Below, one piece after another: positions 12,784 to 20,142 of a stretch of DNA of 20,142 nucleotides. The notes beneath the pieces are model-generated. The model did not search any database. It was not told the DNA's origin and was given only the letters and a program-made list of their open reading frames with translations. How positions within the stretch are numbered: the first letter of the stretch is position 1; every line of letters begins with the position of its first letter. The DNA is from an uncultured Oribacterium sp. (GTDB lineage: Bacteria; Bacillota; Clostridia; Lachnospirales; Lachnospiraceae): assembly GCA_902485915.1 (NCBI GenBank), contig CABTMH010000090.1, positions 1 to 20,142 of the forward strand. The letters run 5' to 3'. Made by a program: the position numbers and the translations under genes.

Positions 12784-14055
12784 TTACTGTAACGAATCCT
12801 GATAGAACTCCTTAAACTCGGTATATCCCTCGGATGTAAGCTGCTCCTTCTGGAACTTCTTGTTTTTATTCATGCGGGATACCAGAACGGTCTCTCCCTG
12901 AAGACGACGTGTCATCGCTTCACTGATCGCCTCGGCGGTCTTCGCACGATCGAGGTTCTTATCGAGGAGGAAGGCTACCTTCGTACCCTCGCCCGGAACC
13001 TTTTCATCTGCGTCCAGCATGATGGTGATGATACGCTCGAAGCCGATGGAGAAACCGACGGCCGGGGTATCCTGACCGGTGAACTTACCGACCATGCGGT
13101 CATAGCGTCCGCCACCGCCGACGGAGCCGCTGAAGCCCTCGGCACGGATCTCGAAGATCGGACCGGTATAGTAGCCCATACCACGTACGAGGGTCGGATC
13201 GAAGAGGACCTTTACATGGACACTCTTAACAGCTGCCACTGTCTCCACGATGGTGGCGAGATTATCCGTCACGCTCTCCGGAAGCACATCCTTCAGTTTC
13301 TCACCGAGGGTGCGGATGTCCTGTGCGCCAGTACCGATGGTCGCCAGCAGTGCCTGATACTTATCGATGACGCTCTCCTCATAGCCGAGTGAAAGAAGCT
13401 CTGCCTTTACGCCGTCGTTTCCGATCTTGTCGGCCTTATCGAGGCTGATGCAGACCTTCTCGAAATCGTCTGCCGGGAAGCCGGCATAGGCCTGCATGCC
13501 GCGGAGGATCTCACGGTCGTTGATCACGATGGAGAAGTTATACTTCTCACCGAAGCCGATGCGGTTCAGCAGGGTGGAGATGGCGAGGATCAGCTCGATC
13601 TCTGCGACGTTGCTGCCATCACCGAAGATGTCGATGTCGCACTGCACGAACTCACGGAAACGGCCCTTCTGCGGACGATCCGCACGGAAAACAGGTCCGA
13701 TCTGGAGTGCCTTAAACGGGCTCGGGAGCTGTGCCTGGTTCTGGCTGTAGAAACGGCTCAGTGGAAGGGTCAGATCATAGCGGAGGCCGGAATCTGCGAG
13801 TGCATCCAGATCGCCGGACTGGAATGCGCTTTCCAGCTTATCGCCGCGCTTCTGTACCTTGAAAATCAGCTTCTCGTTATCGCCGCCCTGCTTACTGAGC
13901 AGGTTCTCGATGTGCTCGACGACCGGGGTCTCGATCTCTGTAAAGCCGAACTCCTTATAGGTTCTGCGGATTTCGCTCAGAACATACTGGCGAAGCTCCA
14001 TCTCTCTCGGGAGGATGTCCTTCATACCGGTGACCGGTTTCTTCTTTAATGCCAT
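12784..14055 (-). CDS. hisS: Histidine-tRNA ligase
   Basis: The 423-residue class II synthetase charges tRNA-His. GMKDILPREM lies at the N-terminus, LRYDLTLPLSRF at 91-102 and motif 2 (QIGPVFRADRPQKGRFREFVQCDID) at 118-142. The histidine-specific and motif 3 region VGGGGRYDRMVGKF and GFSIGFERI follow, then the C-terminal anticodon-binding domain. Length is typical. ATATGAGG precedes the start. A promoter with a perfect extended -10 lies at 14091-14118. No T-box leader is present in the roughly 105 bases upstream. aspS follows and is probably in the same transcript. Confidence 0.97.
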   Translation of the reverse strand: MALKKKPVTGMKDILPREMELRQYVLSEIRRTYKEFGFTEIETPVVEHIENLLSKQGGDNEKLIFKVQKRGDKLESAFQSGDLDALADSGLRYDLTLPLSRFYSQNQAQLPSPFKALQIGPVFRADRPQKGRFREFVQCDIDIFGDGSNVAEIELILAISTLLNRIGFGEKYNFSIVINDREILRGMQAYAGFPADDFEKVCISLDKADKIGNDGVKAELLSLGYEESVIDKYQALLATIGTGAQDIRTLGEKLKDVLPESVTDNLATIVETVAAVKSVHVKVLFDPTLVRGMGYYTGPIFEIRAEGFSGSVGGGGRYDRMVGKFTGQDTPAVGFSIGFERIITIMLDADEKVPGEGTKVAFLLDKNLDRAKTAEAISEAMTRRLQGETVLVSRMNKNKKFQKEQLTSEGYTEFKEFYQDSLQ

Positions 14056-14090
14056 AGCTGTACCTCATATCAATGTTAATACGGCCTTTA

Positions 14091-14119
14091 ATTATAACAA
14101 CAGTCGCGCAAATACGCAA
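14091..14119 (-). promoter_or_regulatory. Extended -10 promoter of hisS-aspS
   Basis: On the minus strand TGTTATAAT gives a consensus -10 TATAAT (14096-14091) with the TG extension. A weak -35 TTGCGT lies 17 bases upstream and overlaps the tail of the previous gene's terminator. The start would be near 14084. Confidence 0.75.
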
Positions 14120-14155
14120 GAACCTCGCACAGTGGCTTTCACTGTGCGAGGTTCT
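14119..14155 (-). terminator. Terminator of the diaminopimelate decarboxylase gene
   Basis: A perfect 16-bp stem AGAACCTCGCACAGTG (14119-14134) / 14140-14155 has a 5-base loop and begins 6 bases after the stop codon. On the minus strand the tail TTCTTGCGTATTTG is only mildly U-rich. Confidence 0.75.
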
Positions 14156-14161
14156 GAAACG

Positions 14162-15427
14162 TCAGAGATATTTCTTCATACCGTCGTCGATGTCGAGGGT
14201 GGCGAAGTAGTCCTTCGGAGTCTCTGCACGGCGGATGAGCTTGACGGAGCCGTCTTCACGGAGCAGAAGCTCAGCGGACCAGAGCTTGCCGTTGTAGTTA
14301 TAGCCCATCGCGAAGCCGTGTGCGCCGGCGTCGTGGATGAAGAGGTAGTCGCCCTTCTCGAGCTCCGGGAGTTCACGGTCGATGGCAAACTTGTCGTTAT
14401 TCTCGCAGAGAGAACCGGCCACGTCATAGGTATGATCGCATGGCGCGTTTTCCTTACCGAGGACGGTGATGTGGTGGTACGCGCCATACATCGCCGGGCG
14501 CATGAGGTTCACAGCACAGGCATCCACACCGGCATACTCCTTATAAGTGTGCTTGAAGTGGATGACCTTCGTGATCAGTGCGCCGTATGGTGCCAGCATG
14601 AAGCGGCCCATCTCTGTGAAGATACAGATGTCACCGAGGCCGTGCGGTACGAGTACTTCATCGAATACACGATGAACGCCCTCTCCGATTGCCTCGATGT
14701 CGTTCGGCTTCTGGTCCGGCTTGTATGGTACGCCGACACCGCCGGACAGGTTGATGAAATCGAGTTCTACGCCGGTTTCCGCCTTTATCTTCACGGCGAG
14801 CTCGAAGAGCTCCTTCGCAAGGGTCGGGTAGTAATCGTTCGTGACCGTGTTCGATGCGAGGAAGGCGTGCATGCCGAAGTGCTTGACGCCACCCTCCTTC
14901 AGGATACGGTAGCCCTCGATGAGCTGTGCGGTGGTCATGCCATACTTCGCATCCTGCGGGTTATCCATGATGGTGTTTGCAATCCGGAAGTATCCGCCCG
15001 GATTATAGCGAAGACTCATGGTCTCCGGGAAACTGCCCAGGGTATCCTTCAGCTCCTGGATGTTCGTGAAGTCATCGAGGTTGATGATGGCACCGAGCTC
15101 GTTCGCCACCTTATACTCCTCGAGCGGTGTGTCGTTCGAGGAAAACATGATGTCGTGGCCGTGGAAGCCACAGGCGTCGGACATCTGAAGCTCGGTAAGG
15201 GAGCTGCAGTCCGTGCCACAGCCCTCTTCCTTCAGAATGCGAAGGATGGACGGGTTTGGGGTCGCCTTCACCGCGAAATACTCCTTGAAGCCCTTGTTCC
15301 AGCGGAAGGCCTTATATACCTTCCGCGCATTCTCACGGATGCCCTTCTCGTCATACAGATAGAAAGGTGTCGGGTAGGTCTTCGCGATTTCCTGCACCTG
15401 ATCCAGTGTGATATATGGTGTTTTCAT
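14162..15427 (-). CDS. lysA: Diaminopimelate decarboxylase
   Basis: The 421-residue fold-III PLP enzyme converts meso-diaminopimelate to lysine, the last step of lysine synthesis. The PLP lysine is in EYFAVKATPNP (Lys54). The TIM-barrel motifs HAFLASN and INLSGGVGVPY follow, then FTEMGRFM and the C-terminal beta-domain motif HDAGAHGFAMGYNYNG. Cys in VAGSLCENNDKF matches the conserved CESxD-type active-site segment, although the residues around it differ from the textbook form. The ATG at 15427 is chosen because GGAGGAAACC stands before it; an upstream in-frame ATG at 15472 has none. Related decarboxylases such as carboxynorspermidine decarboxylase share the fold but are less likely. Confidence 0.88.
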   Translation of the reverse strand: MKTPYITLDQVQEIAKTYPTPFYLYDEKGIRENARKVYKAFRWNKGFKEYFAVKATPNPSILRILKEEGCGTDCSSLTELQMSDACGFHGHDIMFSSNDTPLEEYKVANELGAIINLDDFTNIQELKDTLGSFPETMSLRYNPGGYFRIANTIMDNPQDAKYGMTTAQLIEGYRILKEGGVKHFGMHAFLASNTVTNDYYPTLAKELFELAVKIKAETGVELDFINLSGGVGVPYKPDQKPNDIEAIGEGVHRVFDEVLVPHGLGDICIFTEMGRFMLAPYGALITKVIHFKHTYKEYAGVDACAVNLMRPAMYGAYHHITVLGKENAPCDHTYDVAGSLCENNDKFAIDRELPELEKGDYLFIHDAGAHGFAMGYNYNGKLWSAELLLREDGSVKLIRRAETPKDYFATLDIDDGMKKYL

Positions 15428-15491
15428 GGTTTCCTCCACGTTCATATAATCTAATGCAAAATCTAATGTCAAATCTTAATACAGAAGATTT

Positions 15492-15525
15492 ATAAAAGAA
15501 AATACTTGCCAGTTATGGCAAGTAT
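15492..15525 (-). terminator. Intrinsic terminator of pyk
   Basis: On the minus strand ATACTTGCC pairs perfectly with GGCAAGTAT around a 6-base loop, followed by TTTTCTTTTAT. It is about 100 bases beyond the pyk stop codon. The 3' untranslated part (15526-15623) contains further GC-rich inverted repeats, among them GCATGG/CCATGC and ATCACAG/CTGTGAT. Confidence 0.85.
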
Positions 15526-15623
15526 AAATCTTTTGGGGGCTCGCCGCCCGGGGCATGGATTGCAAGGAGACGATGCCATGCAATGCGCCTACGGCGGGGG
15601 CATCACAGTGCAAAGCGCTGTGA

Positions 15624-17054
15624 TTAGGCTTGCATCACTCGCATGATGTTCGTCGTGGTCACCGGCTGGTTGCGGGTCATGCGAGACAGTACGCCGGCGG
15701 TGATGACGCAGAGGTCGCCCTTCTCGACGATGCTGCGCTCGCGGAGCTCATCCATGGAGGACTCGAAGAGCTCGTCGGTGGTGTCGGCTCTTCTCGCCCA
15801 GATCGGGGTGACACCCCAGAGAAGCATCATCTGGCGAACGGTCGCCTGGCTCGGGGACATCGCATAGATGTGGGTCTTCGGGCGGTACTTCGAAATCAGC
15901 TTTGCGGTCGAGCCGGAGAGCGTCGGCACGATCAGTGCCTTGGCGTCAAGCTCACTCGCCGTGGTGACAGAAGCTGCGCAGACAGCATTGGAGATGTTTG
16001 CGTAGGTACTCTCATCGACGTTGCGCTTCTTATACTGTGTGTAGTCGAGGAACTGCTCGGTATACTCGACGATGGACGCCATCATATCGAGGGCCTCTAC
16101 CGGATACTTGCCGGCTGCGGTCTCACCGGACAGCATGACAGCGTCGGTTCCGTTATACACCGCATTGGCAACGTCGGTTACTTCCGCTCTCGTCGGACGC
16201 GGATTACGAATCATGGAATCGAGCATCTGGGTTGCGGTGATGACGAGCTTGCCTGCGAAGTTACACTTATGGATCATTTCCTTCTGGAGCTGAGGGAGAC
16301 GCTTCGCATCGATCTCTACACCGAGGTCGCCACGGGCCACCATGATACCATCGGCTGCTGCGATGATGGCATCGAGGTTATCCAGGCCCTCCTGAGACTC
16401 GATCTTCGCGATGATCTTCATGTTGGAACCTGCCTCGTCGATCAGCTGACGGATCTGCTCGATGGTCTCCGCGTTACGTACGAAGGAAGCGGCTACGAAA
16501 TCGAAGCCCTCTTCGATACCGAACCTGATGTCCTCGATATCCTTCTCGGTCAGGCCCGGAAGGCGGATGCTGACGTTCGGAACATTGACGCCCTTCTTCT
16601 CACCGAGCTCGCCGCCGTTTGTGATGAGGCAGTGGATGTCCGCGCCCTCGACGCGCTGCACCTTGAGACCGATGAGGCCATCATCGATCAGGATGGTGCT
16701 GCCCTCCTGGACGTCTTCATTGAGCCCGTTATAGTTAATGTATACACGAGATGCGTTTCCGATGCACTCGTCGATGGTCAGGACGATTTCGTTGCCCGCC
16801 TCGAGCATCACCTTCTTGTGGTCCTCGAGTTCACCGGTACGGATCTCCGGTCCCTTCGTGTCCAGCAGCGCTGCGATCTCACGACCGGTATCCTTGCGTG
16901 CCTGCTTCAGCAGTGCGAGACGGCCGAGGTGCTCCTGGTGGCTGCCATGAGAGAAGTTAAAACGTGCTACGTCCATCTTCTCTGCGAGCTTCTTCATCAG
17001 CTCGTAATCGTTCTCATTCGGTCCAAGTGTACATACAATCTTCGTCTTTCTCAT
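15624..17054 (-). CDS. pyk: Pyruvate kinase
   Basis: The 476-residue glycolytic enzyme converts phosphoenolpyruvate and ADP to pyruvate and ATP. KIVCTLGP lies at the start and RFNFSHGSH at 31-39. The active-site IAKIESQEGLDN and MVARGDLGVEI follow, and then the signature ATQMLDSMIRNPRPTRAEVTDVANAVYNGTDAVMLSGETAAG. It ends after the core allosteric C-domain and lacks the extra PEP-utiliser-like domain that many Firmicutes enzymes carry. AAGAGGAG precedes the start. It stands alone between the rhomboid-like gene and its own terminator. Confidence 0.97.
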   Translation of the reverse strand: MRKTKIVCTLGPNENDYELMKKLAEKMDVARFNFSHGSHQEHLGRLALLKQARKDTGREIAALLDTKGPEIRTGELEDHKKVMLEAGNEIVLTIDECIGNASRVYINYNGLNEDVQEGSTILIDDGLIGLKVQRVEGADIHCLITNGGELGEKKGVNVPNVSIRLPGLTEKDIEDIRFGIEEGFDFVAASFVRNAETIEQIRQLIDEAGSNMKIIAKIESQEGLDNLDAIIAAADGIMVARGDLGVEIDAKRLPQLQKEMIHKCNFAGKLVITATQMLDSMIRNPRPTRAEVTDVANAVYNGTDAVMLSGETAAGKYPVEALDMMASIVEYTEQFLDYTQYKKRNVDESTYANISNAVCAASVTTASELDAKALIVPTLSGSTAKLISKYRPKTHIYAMSPSQATVRQMMLLWGVTPIWARRADTTDELFESSMDELRERSIVEKGDLCVITAGVLSRMTRNQPVTTTNIMRVMQA

Positions 17055-17141
17055 AAAATTCTCCTCTTTTTAGAACCGGCCGGTACTGTGTCCGGCATAT
17101 ATGTCAAGCGCCGGGAAATCCGGTGCATGCTCGCAGTATCG

Positions 17142-17249
17142 CATCTGCCCCTGCTGCAGATGCTCATGTCAGCGACGTGCGGGCGGTGGCTCTGTCATCA
17201 TGATCCGAGGTCGCCCGGTCGATCAATGTCATCGACCTGCAGGTCGATG
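17142..17249. repeat. Cluster of inverted repeats between rhomboid-like gene and pyk
   Basis: CATCGACCTGCAGGTCGATG (17230-17249) is a perfect 20-bp palindrome 6 bases after the rhomboid-like stop codon. GGTCGAT at 17217-17223 can pair instead with ATCGACC at 17231-17237, so two folds compete. GCATCTGC/GCAGATGC forms another stem near 17142-17165. No T-tract is present. Confidence 0.6.
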
Positions 17250-17255
17250 GCTTCG

Positions 17256-17903
17256 TCAGCGGAAATCCCGCATGTTGTAAATGTTTCGGTGCTTCGGTCG
17301 CTGATTCGTCAGAAGGAAGAACAGTGCTACATTCAGAAGGCTCACCAGGATCGCCACCTTATTCCCGAGGCCCGGAAGTGCCACGAAATAGAAAAGATAC
17401 AGGACGACTTCTGCGATCGCCAGCCACTTCGCCTTGATCGGGATGATGAAATACAGAAGGAAGGTCGTATCCGGAAAGGTCAGGGCATACGCGAGGAAGA
17501 TACTGAAGGTCATGTAGGTCGGATACAGCTGTACGGAGTATCCGGTCACCAGATAAATCAGGATCGCCGCCAGCACCAGCAGAATCACACCTGTAAAATA
17601 GAAGAAATTATACTTAAACGTCCCCCAGACACGCTCCAGCGTCATCCCCAGACTGTAGTAAACGAACAGCGCGACGATCATCCACAGAAGGCTCGTCGAT
17701 GGCGGATAGAAGATAAAGGTGATGATCCGCCAGATATGCCCATGCAGAATCGCCTCCGCATCCAGATCCAGATAATAAAAATAGAGCAGCGGATTAAACA
17801 TCTGGATGAGGTAACCCACCACATAAATCACGCAGATATACTTCATAAGATTCGGAACTGCATACTTCCCGAACCTCCGCTCCAGCTTCTGATAAAAGGT
17901 CAA
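17256..17903 (-). CDS. Rhomboid-like integral membrane protein, probably without protease activity
   Basis: The 215-residue protein has about six membrane segments. HGHIWRIITFIFYPP (54-68) and YSLGMTLERVWG (83-94) match the rhomboid L1 loop and GxxxE regions. The catalytic Gly-x-Ser of TM4 and His of TM6 are not found; the corresponding helices read YMTFSIFLAYAL and LVSLLNVALFFLL. It is therefore best described as a rhomboid pseudoprotease or derlin-like fold. The start is TTG with AAGGAG six bases upstream; the ATG overlapping that stretch stops after two codons. Its role is unknown. Its neighbour pyk has its own ribosome binding site 200 bases downstream. Confidence 0.75.
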   Translation of the reverse strand: MTFYQKLERRFGKYAVPNLMKYICVIYVVGYLIQMFNPLLYFYYLDLDAEAILHGHIWRIITFIFYPPSTSLLWMIVALFVYYSLGMTLERVWGTFKYNFFYFTGVILLVLAAILIYLVTGYSVQLYPTYMTFSIFLAYALTFPDTTFLLYFIIPIKAKWLAIAEVVLYLFYFVALPGLGNKVAILVSLLNVALFFLLTNQRPKHRNIYNMRDFR

Positions 17904-18036
17904 GGCATACTCCTTTCAAGGCATCCTGTAGTTATAAAAATATCAATTTCAGCCCCTTGATACTACTACCCCATCATGAAGCTAAAACACGTGATGAGTA
18001 TAAATGCAGGCCCCCGGATTTTCAAGTAAAATATAC

Positions 18037-18129
18037 TGCGCCCTGTGAAATCTGTAAGCAAAACGTAATGTGCCCTATGAAATCGATAATCAAGACATCA
18101 GGTGCCCTATGAAATCGCTTTCGATTTCA
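18037..18129 (+). repeat. 32-bp-period repeat array, possible insertion-sequence end
   Basis: G[CT]GCCCT[AG]TGAAATC begins at 18038, 18070 and 18102, an exact 32-bp period. Units 1 and 2 are also partly alike in the other 16 bases. Unit 3 runs into TGAAATCG CTTT CGATTTCA, an 8-bp hairpin. Multiple spaced repeats beginning with TG are typical of IS21-like ends, and no transposase is present. Regulator-binding iterons before the downstream gene are the alternative. Confidence 0.55.
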
Positions 18130-18152
18130 CAAAAGTTTTATGATTATGCCGA

Positions 18153-18181
18153 TTGAACCCCTTTTTTTAAAATGCTACAAT
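18153..18181 (+). promoter_or_regulatory. Promoter of the dehydratase activator gene
   Basis: -35 TTGAAC (18153-18158) and -10 TACAAT (18176-18181) are 17 bases apart, with TG extending the -10. The start would be near 18188, leaving a leader of about 105 bases. Confidence 0.7.
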
Positions 18182-18292
18182 GCTATATCGTTATTCTATA
18201 TAAATATAGGTAGCCATTTAGAACACTTTGATCTTTCTAATCTGATAAGAATCAGGTGCCAGGAACATATATAGGTAATATGAGGTTATATC

Positions 18293-20142
18293 ATGCAAGA
18301 GTATAGACTCGGAATCGACATAGGTTCTACAACCGTAAAGATCGCCATCCTCGATCAGGCGAAACAGCTTCTGTTCTCGGATTACCGCCGTCATCACGCG
18401 GATATCCAGGGCACGCTGGCAGATATTCTCGAGGAAGCGAAGGAGACACTGGGTGAAATCCGCCTCGCGTCCGTCATCACCGGTTCTGGTGGACTGACGC
18501 TGAGCAGGCACATGCATGCTTTCTTCTGTCAGGAAGTCGTCGCGGTCGCGACCGCGCTCCAGGACTACCGTCCGGATACGGACGTCGCCATCGAGCTCGG
18601 CGGCGAAGACGCAAAAATCATCTATTTCAAGGGTGGTATCGATCAGCGAATGAACGGTATCTGTGCCGGCGGCACGGGCTCCTTCATCGACCAGATGGCC
18701 TCCCTCCTTCATACCGATGCGGCTGGTCTCAACGATCTCGCCGCCGGCTATCAGATGATCTACCCGATCGCCGCACGCTGTGGTGTCTTCGCAAAGACCG
18801 ATATCCAGCCGCTGATCAACGAGGGGGCCGCCCGCGAGGATCTCGCGGCGTCCATCTTCCAGGCCGTGGTCAACCAGACCATCTCCGGCCTCGCACAGGG
18901 AAAGCCGATCCGTGGTCACGTCGCCTTCCTCGGTGGCCCGCTTCACTTCATGCCGGAGCTCCGCAAGGCCTTCATCCGCACGCTCCATCTGCAGGGGGAT
19001 GAGATCATCGAACCGGAGAACAGCCATCTCTTCGCCGCGATCGGCTCCTGTCTGAACTGTCCGGAGGACGCGGAATCTGTATCCATCACGTCCCTCATCG
19101 AGCAGCTCCGTCACGGCATCCAGATGGATACAGAGATCAAGCGTATGGACCCGCTCTTCCACAGCGAGGCCGAGTACCAGGAATTCTCACAGCGTCATGC
19201 ACAGGCGCGCGTGAAAACGGCAGATCTCAGCACGTACCACGGCCTCGTCTTCCTCGGCATCGATGCCGGCTCCACCACGACGAAGCTGGCCCTCGTTTCC
19301 GAGCAGGGCGAGCTTCTCTACAGGTTCTATGCAAACAACGAAGGCTCGCCGATCGCGACGGCCATCAAGTCCATGAAGGAAATCCGGGACCTGCTGCCAT
19401 CCGACGCACGCATCGCCTACAGTTGCTCCACCGGTTACGGTGAGGCGCTCCTGAAGTCCGCCTTCCAGCTCGACGAGGGCGAGGTGGAAACCATCTCCCA
19501 CTACTACGCTGCGGCGTTCTTCGAGCCGGAGGTCGACTGTATCCTCGATATCGGCGGTCAGGACATGAAGTGCATCCGCATCAAGGATGGCACCGTCGAT
19601 TCGGTGCAGCTCAACGAAGCCTGCTCGTCCGGCTGTGGCTCCTTCCTCGAGACCTTCGCGCGCTCACTGGACTACTCCGTGATCGACTTCGCGCATGAGG
19701 CACTCTATGCGAAGAACCCGACCGACCTCGGCTCCCGCTGTACCGTGTTCATGAACTCAAACGTCAAGCAGGCGCAGAAGGAGGGAGCAAGCGTCGGCGA
19801 TATCTCTGCCGGCCTCGCCTACTCCGTCATCAAGAACGCACTCTATAAGGTCATCAAGGTCACGGATGCGAAGGATCTCGGACAGCACATCGTCGTACAG
19901 GGCGGTACCTTTTATAACGATGCCGTCCTCCGTGCCTTCGAGAACCTCCTCGACGCCCATGTCACCCGTCCGGATATCGCCGGCATCATGGGTGCCTTCG
20001 GTGCCGCACTGATCGCACGCGAGCGCTATCAGCTGAAGAACGCACATCTCCGGGAGATGAAGCCGGGGGATGAAAAGGATGTTCCGCTGACCGCCTATGG
20101 CCGTGTACAGACCAGCATGCTCCCGATCGATGACATCATAAA
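18293..20142 (+). CDS. 2-hydroxyacyl-CoA dehydratase activator (BadF/BcrA/HgdC-type ATPase), 3' end outside window
   Basis: The first 616 codons of a longer gene are visible; no stop occurs before the edge. The protein has two ASKHA ATPase domains in tandem: LGIDIGSTTVK at 6-16 and LGIDAGSTTTK at 321-331. Each carries the cysteine pair that in HgdC-type activators holds a [4Fe-4S] cluster between subunits: Cys124 with Cys163 in the first, Cys444 with Cys483 (RCTVF) in the second. Such activators use ATP to push a low-potential electron into 2-hydroxyacyl-CoA dehydratases. The large clostridial form usually continues with DUF2229 and a dehydratase-like region, to about 1400 residues; that part is not seen. 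The start at 18293 has TGAGG upstream and its own promoter. The true substrate is unknown. Confidence 0.9.
   Translation, partial: MQEYRLGIDIGSTTVKIAILDQAKQLLFSDYRRHHADIQGTLADILEEAKETLGEIRLASVITGSGGLTLSRHMHAFFCQEVVAVATALQDYRPDTDVAIELGGEDAKIIYFKGGIDQRMNGICAGGTGSFIDQMASLLHTDAAGLNDLAAGYQMIYPIAARCGVFAKTDIQPLINEGAAREDLAASIFQAVVNQTISGLAQGKPIRGHVAFLGGPLHFMPELRKAFIRTLHLQGDEIIEPENSHLFAAIGSCLNCPEDAESVSITSLIEQLRHGIQMDTEIKRMDPLFHSEAEYQEFSQRHAQARVKTADLSTYHGLVFLGIDAGSTTTKLALVSEQGELLYRFYANNEGSPIATAIKSMKEIRDLLPSDARIAYSCSTGYGEALLKSAFQLDEGEVETISHYYAAAFFEPEVDCILDIGGQDMKCIRIKDGTVDSVQLNEACSSGCGSFLETFARSLDYSVIDFAHEALYAKNPTDLGSRCTVFMNSNVKQAQKEGASVGDISAGLAYSVIKNALYKVIKVTDAKDLGQHIVVQGGTFYNDAVLRAFENLLDAHVTRPDIAGIMGAFGAALIARERYQLKNAHLREMKPGDEKDVPLTAYGRVQTSMLPIDDII

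Larger units (their letters stand above)
17904..18292. other. Divergent intergenic region with 32-bp repeat and promoter
   Basis: No gene is seen. It is AT-rich relative to its surroundings. It contains an inverted repeat TATCAA/TTGATA (17941-17962), three copies of a 16-bp motif at exact 32-bp spacing (18037-18117), a hairpin (18110-18129), and a plus-strand promoter (18153-18181) with a leader of about 105 bases to the next gene. Confidence 0.7.

Noticed and set aside
11042..12802. 586-residue open frame on the plus strand
   Set aside because: It is exactly antisense to aspS, which has full motifs and a ribosome binding site. The frame is open because of GC-rich codon use, and the protein is rich in His, Leu and Arg with no recognisable domain.
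14056..14161. T-box leader for hisS
   Set aside because: Only about 105 bases separate hisS from the previous gene, and they hold a terminator and a promoter. No T-box sequence or specifier stem is seen.
14015..15454. 479-residue open frame on the plus strand
   Set aside because: It mirrors the diaminopimelate decarboxylase gene and has no recognisable protein features.
17080..17107. Promoter for pyk from TTGACA at 17107-17102 (minus)
   Set aside because: The -35 is perfect, but the only candidate -10 at 16-bp spacing is TACCGG, which is too poor to call.
15630..17960. 776-residue open frame on the plus strand
   Set aside because: It is antisense to pyk and the rhomboid-like gene, crosses a non-coding gap and has no domain or proper start signal.
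18037..18117. CRISPR array
   Set aside because: Three 16-bp copies with 16-bp gaps are too short in unit and spacer, the gaps of units 1 and 2 are partly alike, and no cas gene is near.
18218..19162. 314-residue open frame on the minus strand
   Set aside because: It is antisense to the dehydratase activator, whose ATPase and cysteine motifs are clear; its codons run opposite to a strongly supported gene.

Overview
The window looks like a chromosomal segment of a moderately GC-rich member of the Clostridia (Bacillota), most like Lachnospiraceae. The evidence is strong AAGGAG-type ribosome binding sites, TTG starts, the hisS-aspS pair, a clostridial DUF1700/HAAS protein, an ECF transporter S component, a preQ1-I riboswitch and a large 2-hydroxyacyl-CoA dehydratase activator. 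The genus cannot be fixed from sequence reading alone.

Layout. 1-304 has no gene; it holds one copy of a structured repeat (element A) and a promoter that reads out of the left edge. 305-4348 (minus) carries an MscS-type channel, an NAD(P)HX epimerase, an ECF S component and a nucleoside hydrolase. The last two sit behind a preQ1-I riboswitch with a terminator (4374-4487), which makes them a probable queuosine/queuine salvage unit (QrtT/QueK-like). 4349-4867 is a divergent control region with the riboswitch, a second structured repeat (element B, 4569-4658) and a promoter overlapped by a large palindrome. 4868-7933 (plus) is a three-gene metal operon: a small one-TM protein, a P1B-type ATPase with an Arg-rich N-terminus and Tyr-Ser-Cys in place of Cys-Pro-Cys, and a TM-tethered HMA protein. 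It resembles the ferrosome (fez) iron-storage organelle operon. 7973-17903 (minus) is mostly housekeeping: an SDR oxidoreductase, an RlmL-type rRNA methyltransferase with a DUF1700 protein, aspS, hisS, diaminopimelate decarboxylase, pyruvate kinase and a rhomboid-like membrane protein. 17904-18292 is intergenic, with a 32-bp-period repeat and a promoter. 18293 to the right edge (plus) is the first 616 codons of a 2-hydroxyacyl-CoA dehydratase activator, which continues outside the window.

The most interesting items are: the ferrosome-like operon and its palindromic promoter; the riboswitch-controlled queuosine salvage pair, whose hydrolase carries a repetitive insertion; a dispersed palindromic repeat in two copies that share an internal-loop motif, one of them flanked by perfect 8-bp direct repeats; a stranded domain V/VI of a group IIC intron just after the rlmL terminator; and a 32-bp-period repeat before the dehydratase activator that may be an insertion-sequence end. 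All functional assignments are from motif reading and context. No database search was possible.
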